Source: Segatella hominis (GTDB lineage: Bacteria > Bacteroidota > Bacteroidia > Bacteroidales > Bacteroidaceae). From it: a stretch of DNA of 64,000 nucleotides. How positions within the stretch are numbered: the stretch's first letter is position 1; each line of letters opens with the position of its first letter. A program made the translations under genes and the position numbers. Of the stretch, positions 1 through 10,300 are shown piece by piece. The notes beneath the pieces were generated by a model. The model had not been told where the DNA came from and did no database searches. It was given only the letters and a program-made list of their open reading frames with translations. The stretch lies in contig NZ_SGVY01000009.1 in the NCBI RefSeq assembly GCF_004535825.1, positions 45,109 to 109,108 of the forward strand. Reading direction: 5' to 3'.

Positions 1-571
1 CACTTGGCAAATTGATTTTCTTATCAGCTTTATCGGCAATGAACACACGGCTATAGCCTGTACCATCTCCCTGGGTAGCTAAACAGACCATGTATCCGCG
101 TTTCAGGATAAAACTTCTGATATGATTATTAAAAGTTTTATTACTTGTTGTCAAGTTATACTTAGTATTGACAACAAAATTATGAGAGGATTGCCCACCG
201 AAATCTGCCTCTGTAAATATGGTCAAAGGTTGGTTTCCGGAATAAGGCAAAATCATAGCACCGGCATTATAGATACGCAACTGGCAGTTGGAGCCATTCT
301 TCGCTGCTTCACCATTGATCTTCACGTTGCTCAGGAATTTTACAGCCTTGCTTGGCAACAAATTATCAAAGATGACGGTCGCATGATCCGTATTGGTGAT
401 GTTGATACTACCGGTTGTGGCGAAAGGCGTGGTCGAAGAGATATGATAATCTACCTCTCCGTCCAGGGTAACCGAGCCCGTCACCTCTTTCACCGTCTGA
501 CTCGTGTTGTCGGCGAACATCGACAGGGATGCCGCCAGCAAACAGGTTAAAAACAGTTTTCTTTTCTGCAT
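1..571 (-). CDS. Secreted protein of unknown function, N-terminal part only
   Basis: The gene runs off the left edge, so only about 190 N-terminal residues are seen. The start is the ATG at 569-571, followed by a signal peptide (MQKRKLFLTCLLAASLSMFA) and a beta-rich region that begins around TVKEVTGSVTLDGEVDYHIS. This opening resembles conserved leader domains of Bacteroidales secreted carbohydrate-active proteins, but I recognise it only in general terms and do not assign a function. It is the last visible gene of the minus-strand run that starts at 10941 and lies 43 bases downstream of the metzincin gene with no obvious terminator between, so co-transcription is likely. The missing C-terminus probably carries the catalytic or sorting domain. 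Confidence 0.75.
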   Translation of the reverse strand, partial: MQKRKLFLTCLLAASLSMFADNTSQTVKEVTGSVTLDGEVDYHISSTTPFATTGSINITNTDHATVIFDNLLPSKAVKFLSNVKINGEAAKNGSNCQLRIYNAGAMILPYSGNQPLTIFTEADFGGQSSHNFVVNTKYNLTTSNKTFNNHIRSFILKRGYMVCLATQGDGTGYSRVFIADKADKKINLPS

Positions 572-614
572 GGTTTAAGTTTATTCTTATTTAAAAATTA
601 GTTCTTGTTATTTT

Positions 615-2957
615 CTACTTTACTACCATCTTCTTTCCATTGATGATATAGATGCCTTGAGGTAAATCCTGCAAATCTTCAGCCTGGTCTTTCACTTTCT
701 GTCCGCCTAAAGTATAGACACCCTGTTTCTCTACAGGTTTCTCTACCTTGATCTCCTGAATTCCAGAAGCGACAGGTTCCTTTTCACCATAATAGTAGAG
801 GCGGAAATTATCGAAGATGACCCAATAATTTGACAGGACATTATCTCCCTTCAAGCCAATGGTAATCGCCAATTTATACTTGGTTGTATATTTCAACGTA
901 TTCTCATAAAGCCCCTTTTCGAAATAAGCATGAGCAGACTGCATATCATTAGGCACATACTTCGTTCCCGCAGCAGCTTCTTTACCTATATTCAACTTAC
1001 GGGTCTGGGCATCCGCCATGATGTTGCAGATGTTCTGCTTATTTTTTTCAGTTCCTATATACATATAGGTAGCCACCTTGTCTGTTCCTGCAGCATAGTC
1101 GGTATTCACTTGAGCAGTTGTTCCCGGGCGCTGGAAAGCCTGAACCTTCATCTCATATACACCCTTAGGCATAGATTTCAACTTCTGGCTGATATCCACG
1201 TTCTTCTGGTAATATTCTGCACAGGAATAATGGAGTGTAGGTTCAGCAGGAGCGGTCCATCCTTCAAGAGCATCCATTCCTCCATTCTGAATCAGGAAGG
1301 AAATATCAAAAGGCTTGTCAGCTTCAGTTGCCTGTACACCTCCCAGGAATGTTTTCACAGAAGTCTGAAGGTCTGTCTTTGCTTTCTCCAGTTCATCCGC
1401 CAATCCCGTTTTCAACAGTTCTTTCATCTCAGCCAGTTCACCTTCGAAAGTAGCATCCGCCCCTTCCACGGTTTCCTGATGAGGAACACCCAACAAGACT
1501 TCTGATTTTTCTATCAGGGCATTCAGTTCATCGGCAACACCATTTCTGTAATTCTGTGACAACTCCTTCGCCTCATCAGCAGTAAGAATCAACCAACGCT
1601 GGTCACCTGCCTCCTGAGAGAATTTCAAATTAGCAGAAGTTGTGGCATTCGTTTTCTGAGCAGTCAGACAATAAGCAGAATTATTCTGCACATGAGCTAT
1701 CCAATAACCCGTGCGCATCTCGCCACCCACCTTTTCCACTTCTACAGGAGAAGGCAGGAAATGGAAACGTTCACGATTTGTCAGTTCTGTCACTTCCTTG
1801 GTCTTGATACCATTGGTACCGGTAGAATTGTATGAAAGATACTTGCCTGTTGCCACATTCTTCAGGGAATAGTAGCAGGTAGCAGGGTCGAAAGTAATGT
1901 TCCATGCCACACTGTCATTGGTCGTAGCATCCTCATCACTCATCGCCATCCACTGTAAGTTACCACTCTTATCAACACGCAAGAACTTCGAACCCAGACC
2001 ATATCCCTCATTTTTGAGATAATACTTCTGCTGGTCGTCCTGTTCAAAGACATAGGCAGGAGTAGCAAACTGACCGGTTGTTGGTGCCAGTCCATCTTCT
2101 CCCAAAGCCTCAGCCAAGAGCGAGTTTCCAACATAAAGAATCTGAGTACCATTATCCTCATGTGCTCCATTCACACCGTATGGCCACATGTGAGTACCAT
2201 CGCCATTCAAGCGGACCGTCGTACTATTGTCCAAGAAGCGCAAGGCACGGGTAGCACGCACACCCAACCAATAACCGCTGGTAGTATTGGCACGGAGGAA
2301 AGAATTCTGCCAGGTAGCATGGGTTCCCACGCCGATGGCATGCAGCATCTCATGGAGCAAAGTACCCGTCTTCTGGTAAGAAGCATTCGGTCCTACTCGC
2401 ATCCAACCGCCATAACTACAGTCGGCAGTAGGCGTTTGAGCACCATAATTAATGGTGATATGAAGTCCATGAATACCCGTATATTCATTCCATAAATCAA
2501 TAGCATCCTTGGCAGCAGACTGAACACGAGTCAGCGCATCAGAAGGGAAACCATCATTGATGTTATAAGTAACACCACCCTTCGGACGGGTAATTGCTTT
2601 CACAGGATCACCATAGACTACATCGCCATTGGTCTGCTTGACGTAGGCACGGATGTAATATACCGTAGCAGGCTCCAACTTAGAGATATTGTAGATTTCT
2701 CCCTGATTAGACAGATAGATCTTGCTTGTTCCATCCTCCACCGTTGGCATCTGATTGACAGAAGAATAGCAGAAGCCCTTTTCCTTGATGTTGCTTGATG
2801 TAATGCCACTTACGGTCATACGGCCATAGATATGAGTAGCACCGCTCAACCAGGCCTTGTTGGTCTTCACGACTGCATCTGCTGCAAAAGCAGGTGTAGC
2901 GTAGCCCATACAGGCTACGCTCAACAGGATAATTGCTTTTTGATATATCTTTCTCAT
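615..2957 (-). CDS. Secreted metzincin-type zinc metallopeptidase with lectin-like modules and sorting signal
   Basis: The protein has 780 residues with a signal peptide (about 1-25). A fibronectin-III-like domain (about 28-122) is followed by a peptidase domain carrying HEMLHAIGVGTH at residues 202-213. This is a full metzincin zinc site (HExxHxxGxxH): three His ligands and a catalytic Glu203. Residues about 300-465 look like a beta-trefoil/ricin-type module, then a helical linker, then a beta-rich module (about 549-724) that also occurs in the next two proteins upstream. The last approximately 40 residues (YTLGGQKV...IINGKKMVVK) match a type A T9SS C-terminal sorting signal. It is likely displayed or secreted and cuts protein. 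Its position 39 bases after the GH51 gene suggests a glycoprotein substrate, which is inference. The exact peptidase family is not assigned. Confidence 0.8.
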   Translation of the reverse strand: MRKIYQKAIILLSVACMGYATPAFAADAVVKTNKAWLSGATHIYGRMTVSGITSSNIKEKGFCYSSVNQMPTVEDGTSKIYLSNQGEIYNISKLEPATVYYIRAYVKQTNGDVVYGDPVKAITRPKGGVTYNINDGFPSDALTRVQSAAKDAIDLWNEYTGIHGLHITINYGAQTPTADCSYGGWMRVGPNASYQKTGTLLHEMLHAIGVGTHATWQNSFLRANTTSGYWLGVRATRALRFLDNSTTVRLNGDGTHMWPYGVNGAHEDNGTQILYVGNSLLAEALGEDGLAPTTGQFATPAYVFEQDDQQKYYLKNEGYGLGSKFLRVDKSGNLQWMAMSDEDATTNDSVAWNITFDPATCYYSLKNVATGKYLSYNSTGTNGIKTKEVTELTNRERFHFLPSPVEVEKVGGEMRTGYWIAHVQNNSAYCLTAQKTNATTSANLKFSQEAGDQRWLILTADEAKELSQNYRNGVADELNALIEKSEVLLGVPHQETVEGADATFEGELAEMKELLKTGLADELEKAKTDLQTSVKTFLGGVQATEADKPFDISFLIQNGGMDALEGWTAPAEPTLHYSCAEYYQKNVDISQKLKSMPKGVYEMKVQAFQRPGTTAQVNTDYAAGTDKVATYMYIGTEKNKQNICNIMADAQTRKLNIGKEAAAGTKYVPNDMQSAHAYFEKGLYENTLKYTTKYKLAITIGLKGDNVLSNYWVIFDNFRLYYYGEKEPVASGIQEIKVEKPVEKQGVYTLGGQKVKDQAEDLQDLPQGIYIINGKKMVVK

Positions 2958-2996
2958 TTTTATTATTTAGTCGGTTTGTTAAAGATTCTTTGCATA

Positions 2997-5900
2997 TTAC
3001 TTGTTCAGATGTTTCTTACCATCCTGGATATAGATACCCTGAGCAGGTTTCTTGCCAAGCTTGACACCATCAAGTCTGTAGATAGGGGAAGAATTTCCTT
3101 CCTTCTTATCACCCAGAACTCCTTGGATACCCGTCTCAGCATCCAGATAAGTCAGTTTGAAGTTGTCGAAACAGCACCAGTCATAGTTGAACATCTGATT
3201 GCTCCTGATGCCTAATTTCAAAGTACCATCCGTTACCACACATTCCAATGTATTATGATAGAGGTCATGGGTATTGAATGCCGCATTCGCCTCTGTCACA
3301 TTGTCTGGATAGGTATAAGGAGAAACGGTATAGATATCCGCATCATAAAGAGAGCATACCGACTTCTCCTCATTGTTGGCATAGAAAAGGGCATTGATGG
3401 TCTCAGAACCATTCTTATGAGCAGCCGAAGCATCCTCCTTACCGCCTGCACGGTAGAAACTCTGCACCTCTACACGATAACGGCCATTTGGCAGACCGGA
3501 AAGTTGCTGATAGAAATCGAATGTCTTGTAATAATGCTCAGCTACGCCCTGGGCAGCAGCTGTAAAGCCAGTTCCACTCCAGCCTTGTCCTCCCTGAGAG
3601 AAGTCTGGATTCTGGAGCAGGAAGGTCATATCAGACAGTTTACCCTCTGCTGCCAACTGGCGGAGATATTCATCATAACCCGCCAAAGCTTTCTGTAAGG
3701 CTACATAGGCCTTTTGCATTGCCTCGTATTCTTCATCGAAAGTACCCGATTCGTTCAAAGCCTGTTCTCCCAAGCCGATGGCTTCTGCCAGCATATCAAT
3801 CGGGCGAACAACCTGCAACTTCTTAGCCTCATCCAGTGCATTGACCACCTTTTCCCATGTTTCGAGATGGGTATATTCCCGCTCGGTCAACTTCAGGAAC
3901 GAACCATGCTGAGGGTTTACACTGCCCTTGATATTGGTCATTCCGGTAGGATTCTGACAATGCTCATCCAGATCCAGCATACGATAACCACCACCACTAT
4001 AGTTCACATAAGCCAACTTCCAGGTACGGCTGTTGATCGGTCTGAACAAACTTGGCGCTTCGATAGACTTATTAGGCTCATAGACATCAAAGTTTGGATC
4101 CAACTGCCACTGGCAGGTACCCGTAGTCTGGTCTGTAGGCACCAGGAATTTTGCTCTTGCCTGTTTGAGATGATGCTCCCCGCTCTCCGTCTTGTAGATC
4201 ATGACATATTCACCATCCACCTTATTATATACGATATCGGCATCAATGATGTCATAGCCCGGATCGAAGTAAAGTTTAGGTGCTGAAATCTCAGTCAAAT
4301 CCTCATTGACCAAAGAGTAATAGATACGATGGCGATCAGGGAAACCAACAGAATAATAAACCACATACTTTCGGGTCACAGGATCATAGATTACCTGCGG
4401 TGCCCAGGCTGCAGTCATATCCTTAACATCAGTCAGACCAAGTGCCTTCATATTTTCCTCACTCTCGAGATCGATGCTAATGCTCTTGTCCCAATGAACG
4501 AGGTCGTTGCTGAGCATCAGAACCATGATATGGTTACTTGTCCAACCCAATTTGGAAGTCATATCAGTACCAGCCAACATGTACTTGCCACTCTCCGTAC
4601 GCATCACATACGCATCACGCATACCTCCCGTCTGCGTAAACTTCTTGGTATCGAAGACCTCACCACCATTGAAGAGATCACGGTAACTATTGACATAGCG
4701 GCTCAGGGCGAAGCAGGTAATTTCCTGGGAATTATGCATGTGGGCATAGAGATAACCATACTTATCTGCATCCTCTGCCAAGACATCGTCCTTCACTTCA
4801 TCAGCCACCTCACTCACATTCAACTTGAATACGTTGAGAGAGAAAGCCGGAATCTCCAAGGTCTTGACATCAGACAGCTTGACTTCATCTGTAGGAACCA
4901 CCTTGAAAGGTTCGTCCATTGTATTCTCATCTGTACCACTGGCAGAGGTCAGTCGAACCACAGACCCCCCATCAGCCTTCATATTCTTGAGATTCAGCTG
5001 GAGCGTAGTTGCCGCCTGATTAGGATTTACCACCTTCAGATAGAGGATACCATTCTCCTCATCCAACTGTGCTGACTGATAAATCTTCTGTTCAGCAGGT
5101 ATTGTAAACTGATGAATCACCGTGCCATCCAACTTGCAAGTAACAGCCGTACCATCCACCTCGATCTCGATATCATACCAACGGTCGTTCTCGATATAAC
5201 CGGAAGCAGTGGCAAGTGTAGATTTCGAACCATTCACACACATTTCTACTCCATGAGCCGTATTATTCCATCCTCCGAGATTCCACCAGCAGTAGTTATT
5301 GGCATCCTGATAATTGAAAATAACGAGGAAACCTTCTCCACCCCCGTTTTTCTTTGCACGAAGCTTGTAGGTATATTTCTGAGCAGAAATCTTTTGCGTA
5401 TTAACATAAGTACAGTTGGTAGAAGAAGCGGTCTGCTTCAACTCTCCATCACGGATACTCCATGAACCGGTTCCTGCATTCCAGGTATTCTGTGAAGAAG
5501 AGAAATCATCCTTCCATATTGTACTGCCGTCATTTCCCTTTACCTCCACATCATCATAAGATACCTGAGTATTCCAGGAGCCTACACCCACCTGACTGTC
5601 TGGAACTGAAGAAGAATTACCCGTTTCCGTCCATAGCAGATTTTGCTTGCCCAAGTTGTTACCCAGAAGTTTCTGCACATAATAAGAAGGTGTACAGAAA
5701 TTCTTTGCCGCATTGAAGTGGATCATATCGTATGCCCACAGCGGGTCTTCCTCGTGGGTAAAGATCGGTGCAAAGCTTGCCAACTTGCAGACATCGGAGT
5801 TTTTCTCCATACCCAACATGTAGATAGCCTCTCCCAAGGCGCTGTTCAAGTTGCCATACCTACCATAAGAACCGGAATTGGCAGCATATTCACCATTATA

Positions 5901-7241
5901 CACACCAATGCTACGGTTGTAACGGTCGTACTTATGATAGTTGTCTCTCATCCACTGGTAGGAGCGATAGTAATGCTCATCCACGAGATCAACCGGTGAA
6001 TCCAAGACCCATGCAGGATTGTCAGTACCCCATGCCTCCACATTACCGATGATAACTATCTCCGGATATTTGGCATGGATGGCTTCATAGAATTTAGCAT
6101 AGCGGCGACTGTATTCCTCACGAGCCTCAGGCTGGCCATTCTCATTGCCCACCTCAATAAACTTAAGTCCGTAAGGTTTCACATGGCCATTGGCGATGCG
6201 ACGGCGTCCCCATTCGGTAGTCTCATCCCCATTGGCATATTCGATGGCATCCAAGGTGTTCTGCACCAAGGTATCTACCTGTTCAAAAGGAACGGTAAAG
6301 CCATGTCCCAGACCTACATTGACCACAAACATCGGAGCGGCATTCAAATCTTCACACATCTGCAGGTATTCATCATAACCCAAGCCATCAGAAGAGCGGT
6401 AACGCCAGTTATGGTTCCAATGTCCCGGACGTTCCTCTATCGGACCGAGCGTATTCTTCCACTGGAAGGAATTTTCCAGTGCACCCTGTCCTTCCACGTA
6501 ACAACCGCCAGGGAAACGGAGGAAAGTAGGTTTGGTATCATCAAGAAGTTGGGCAAGGTCAGGGCGCAAACCATTCTTGCGACCTTTCCAGGTATAAGGC
6601 ATGAGTGAGACTACATCGATCAACATGCTGCCGTCACAAGAGGTAAGCAATGCAAAACGACCTTTCTCACAAGAAGCATTTGCCTTGATTCGGGCAGTCA
6701 ACAGAGTCCAGGAATTAGACTTCAAAGAGCCTTCCAACTGCACTTCCTCAGAAGCAGCAGTTCCATCATTCTGCTGGAGTTGTCCGTATATTTTTCCATT
6801 AAAATCTGTTGAAGCTTTTATCCACACACGGAGCGTATAGGTAGAATCTGTCACAAAGTGCATTCCCCAGAAGCCCGTATTACAGACTCCAGCTTTATGG
6901 GTTGCACTTGCGCCGGAAACCGTCAGCTGCAGACAGGTTTGCTGTGCCTTGTTCATCACCTGCTTTTTATTCAGGGAGAGTTTCACGTTCTGTCCGTTTT
7001 GCTGGATAGCCGACCAGTATTCAGGGGTTGTATTATGATCCTCGAAAGATCGGTTTCTGATGAGTTCCGCATATAAGCCACCATCTCCCGCATGATTGAT
7101 TTCCTCGAAGAACAGTCCGTATTGGTGTTCGCTGATAGCAGCCGCACGTTTTTGGGCATCGATAGTCATCGATACCTGCGCAGTAGCTGCCAATGACATG
7201 CAAAGAGAAGTACAAAAGAGTATAGGTTTACTTAAGTTCAT
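2997..7241 (-). CDS. Multidomain alpha-L-arabinofuranosidase: GH51 with a second GH43-like domain
   Basis: The start is taken at 7241 (MNLSKPILF, a good signal peptide), not the in-frame ATG at 7352, which would begin inside the upstream gene's terminator. The protein has about 1,414 residues. The GH51 (beta/alpha)8 domain spans about 30-550: EVGNENG near residue 364 holds the acid/base Glu and VYNGEYAANSG near 450 the nucleophile. A LamG/CBM66-like insert (about 575-712) interrupts GH51 before its C-terminal beta domain. A five-bladed GH43-like domain follows (about 827-1125) with candidate acidic residues in GGMRDAYV, IDADIVY and SIEAPSLF. A shared beta module (about 1200-1367) and a sorting signal (IYRLDGVKLG...IYIQDGKKHLNK) end the protein. 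It is expected to release arabinose from arabinan, arabinoxylan or arabinogalactan. Having both hydrolase folds in one chain is unusual. Confidence 0.88.
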   Translation of the reverse strand: MNLSKPILFCTSLCMSLAATAQVSMTIDAQKRAAAISEHQYGLFFEEINHAGDGGLYAELIRNRSFEDHNTTPEYWSAIQQNGQNVKLSLNKKQVMNKAQQTCLQLTVSGASATHKAGVCNTGFWGMHFVTDSTYTLRVWIKASTDFNGKIYGQLQQNDGTAASEEVQLEGSLKSNSWTLLTARIKANASCEKGRFALLTSCDGSMLIDVVSLMPYTWKGRKNGLRPDLAQLLDDTKPTFLRFPGGCYVEGQGALENSFQWKNTLGPIEERPGHWNHNWRYRSSDGLGYDEYLQMCEDLNAAPMFVVNVGLGHGFTVPFEQVDTLVQNTLDAIEYANGDETTEWGRRRIANGHVKPYGLKFIEVGNENGQPEAREEYSRRYAKFYEAIHAKYPEIVIIGNVEAWGTDNPAWVLDSPVDLVDEHYYRSYQWMRDNYHKYDRYNRSIGVYNGEYAANSGSYGRYGNLNSALGEAIYMLGMEKNSDVCKLASFAPIFTHEEDPLWAYDMIHFNAAKNFCTPSYYVQKLLGNNLGKQNLLWTETGNSSSVPDSQVGVGSWNTQVSYDDVEVKGNDGSTIWKDDFSSSQNTWNAGTGSWSIRDGELKQTASSTNCTYVNTQKISAQKYTYKLRAKKNGGGEGFLVIFNYQDANNYCWWNLGGWNNTAHGVEMCVNGSKSTLATASGYIENDRWYDIEIEVDGTAVTCKLDGTVIHQFTIPAEQKIYQSAQLDEENGILYLKVVNPNQAATTLQLNLKNMKADGGSVVRLTSASGTDENTMDEPFKVVPTDEVKLSDVKTLEIPAFSLNVFKLNVSEVADEVKDDVLAEDADKYGYLYAHMHNSQEITCFALSRYVNSYRDLFNGGEVFDTKKFTQTGGMRDAYVMRTESGKYMLAGTDMTSKLGWTSNHIMVLMLSNDLVHWDKSISIDLESEENMKALGLTDVKDMTAAWAPQVIYDPVTRKYVVYYSVGFPDRHRIYYSLVNEDLTEISAPKLYFDPGYDIIDADIVYNKVDGEYVMIYKTESGEHHLKQARAKFLVPTDQTTGTCQWQLDPNFDVYEPNKSIEAPSLFRPINSRTWKLAYVNYSGGGYRMLDLDEHCQNPTGMTNIKGSVNPQHGSFLKLTEREYTHLETWEKVVNALDEAKKLQVVRPIDMLAEAIGLGEQALNESGTFDEEYEAMQKAYVALQKALAGYDEYLRQLAAEGKLSDMTFLLQNPDFSQGGQGWSGTGFTAAAQGVAEHYYKTFDFYQQLSGLPNGRYRVEVQSFYRAGGKEDASAAHKNGSETINALFYANNEEKSVCSLYDADIYTVSPYTYPDNVTEANAAFNTHDLYHNTLECVVTDGTLKLGIRSNQMFNYDWCCFDNFKLTYLDAETGIQGVLGDKKEGNSSPIYRLDGVKLGKKPAQGIYIQDGKKHLNK

Positions 7242-7289
7242 GAATAATTCAGAGATAGAGTTGATGTAAAAAAAATAAGTTGAATAGAG

Positions 7290-7349
7290 AAAAAGAAAAA
7301 GGCAGACAGAAAACAGAAGGTTTTCACTCTCTGCGTTCCGTCTGCCTTT
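7290..7349 (-). terminator. Intrinsic terminator after the 1,186-residue surface protein gene
   Basis: Read on the minus strand, the arms AAAGGCAGAC (7349-7340) and GTCTGCCTTT (7307-7298) form a 10-bp stem followed by TTTTTCTTTT. It sits 32 bases after the stop at 7381 and 57 bases before the GH51 start, so it should separate or attenuate expression between the two same-strand genes. Confidence 0.8.
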
Positions 7350-7380
7350 CAAGTTATGTTAGTTCAAAAACCAGCCGCTA

Positions 7381-10300
7381 TTACTTAACGACTACCTTCT
7401 TCACCTTCTTAGAACCATCCTTCATCACGGTCTCAATGATATTGATACCCTTCTGAAGCTTGCCAATCTGCATACCGCTTGCATTGTAGATCTTAGTTGC
7501 TACTGCATTTGCATCTGTAACGATCTCGCTGATACCAGTAGGATCAACGCCGAGATAATATAACTTGAAGTTCTTAACGATTGTCCAGTCATTGGTTACC
7601 GTTACATTCTTGATCAAACCGATACGGAAATCGCTATTGCCATCATAGTTGAAATTCAATGGCTCAGAATCGTATGCGCTGCCAGCTTCAGATCTGAAGA
7701 ATGCCTGAGCAGTAATCATGTTGTCAGGAATGTACATTCCATCCTTCATTTTATACAGACCTCCATTATCACTCAAGCCTACGTCATTCCATTTGTCTTC
7801 AGCAATCTTATGTGCAGTAATGGTCTTGATAGCCTGCTTGCTCTCAGGGAGTTCAGTAGCTACCTTCTTCCCTTCTTCTGTTGGGATTTCCTTATCAGAG
7901 AAGTAGATAAATGCATTCTCGTTTACATCATACTTCAACTCATCGCTACCGTCTTTAGCAGCCTTACCATTACGATAGAAAGCCTGAGTTGTCAAACGAT
8001 ACATACCAGCAGGAAGACCTACCAATGTCTGCTGCAAGTTGAATGTACAGTTGAAGAACTCACCAGCCTCAACACTATTATTAGACTGGAATGCCATTGT
8101 TCCATCTTTCACATCCCAACCTGTACTACTCATGGTTGCGAAATCACTGTTGGCGATAACCTTGGTGATATCTGCAGGTTTTGCTTCTGAAGCATCAGCA
8201 ATGATATCATTGATGACGTACTTAGTTACACCTTCATTCAAAGCCTTGATAGCAGCAGGTATCTCAGCATCAGCAGCTGTACCATTATTATAAATATTCT
8301 CAGCAGTAGTCTTAGCTGCATTATACAAGCCTTTAGCTACGTCAGAGGTAGTAGAAGAAGCTTCATTTTCATCATAACGGGTCTGAGCATTCTCAATAGC
8401 AGTCTGAAGTGGCTTATAAGCCTCAATAGAGGTGTTAGCAGCCTCAATGGCAGCACTCAATGTATGAATACCAGGAACTGTTGCTTCTGTTTCAAGAGCA
8501 GTCTTAGCAGCCTCCAACTGAGCGCGTACTTCTGCATTCATCTTAGAATCAAGCAAGCCTGCAGCCTTAGCAATCAATGGTGTTGTTACCGCATTCAGAG
8601 CCTCACCCTTGCTACCAATATACTTCAATCTGAAGTTATCCCAGATAGCCCAGTCACCCCAAGAACCATTCACATTAGAAGGACGTCTCTTCTCACGTAC
8701 ACCGATACGAAGCGTACCATCCTCTACTAACATTGGAACAGTTACAGTATAAGCGTCTGGATTCTCCGTAGTGGCAGCAGCCATACCCTTCATAGAGTTA
8801 GGGATGTAAACTTCCTCGCCATTCAGATTATATTTAAAGTCATCACCTGAATTTTCCTTCATACCGTAAGTATAAGGAGAGGTAAATGGAGTCTCCAAAT
8901 CATTTGCATAGATAAACGCAGTGATATCCTCTGTACCAGCATCATGAGCTTTATAAGCTACATTATTTTCAGCTACACGCTGGAAAGCAAGTACTGACAA
9001 TTCATAAACACCATCAGGAATATTTGTAATATCCTGATAGATATCAAATGTGCCTTGATATACCTCGCAGTTTTTGTAAGTTTCATTAAATGTAGGGTTT
9101 CCTTCCTTGACAGTCCAGCCCTCCTTACCATTATCGAATGATGGGTTCACGATCTTTCTTGTGATATCATCACCTGGCTTGATACTTGCATTCTGAGCAT
9201 TCTCCAACTTGACCTTCAAGTCAGCCATATACTGTGTCAACTCTTCATTATTGAGCGACCAGGTGCTCATCAAGCTTTCTACGCCTTCGCCAGTTCCGCA
9301 ATCATCATATAATGCCATGAAGTCTTCAAACTCATCTCCAGCAGGATCTAATGCCAAGAATTCTCCTATCGTTGTATTCAGATTTTCCAATTCCGCATAC
9401 AACGCAGAACTCTTTTCAATCTCTGCTGCGACATCTGAAAGATTCTTCTTCATGGTATTGATTTCCTCATCAGAAGTACCATCTTCAGTCATCGCTCTTG
9501 CACTTTCGATGAGTTCAGCAGCCTTATCGGTATAAGTAGGGCATGCATTAATACCAGCCAACTTAGCATCGAGGTCTTCTGCAGCTTTCTGCACATCATT
9601 CAAGTTCATAGCCTTGAAGCTTGGTCCACAATACTCAATCTGGAAATTATCTACGAATACCCAGTTAGCAGTACATTTATCCAACTTGAAACCAATAGTC
9701 AAATCCTCACCTTCCTTGATATCCAGGAGGAATTCATACTTTTGAGGAACACCAGCCTTGGTAGCTACAGTCTGAGAATTTTTAGTATCTTTGGTATCTG
9801 CGAATACAGAAACGCCCTCTACCTTAAAGTCATCACCCTTAACCTGCTGGGTTGCCATCGCATAGCAGGTCACCTTATAACCACCCGCAGGCAGTTTGTG
9901 TAAAGTCTGAGAGAGAACACCATCACTGAGGCGACCTGCACCAGCTACTTCTGCGGTACCTGTTACAGGGTCAGAATTTCCATGCACCCAGCGCTCAATG
10001 AATTTCTCTGTCTGATAGCCATCAGGTGCAGTATATGCATGAGAATTTGTCTGCCAATTGGTACCATGACCGCCATGACCAACATCACCCTTATCATCAT
10101 ATTCGCATTCATGAGTCCAACCAGTCAAAGCATCACAATTGGCATCTGGAGCATATTCTGTAATATTTACAGGAGATTCAGCGGTAGCTTCAGCCATTGC
10201 CTTATTTCTTCTAATATCATTAATCATGCGATAAGCTTCCTTCAGCCGCCAATATGCAGCGTTAGGATTATTGTAGATAGCTTCTACTGCAGATACATCT

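Noticed and set aside
7242-7352. Longer GH51 start at 7352
   Set aside because: It would place the upstream gene's terminator within the coding sequence; the signal peptide starts at 7241.
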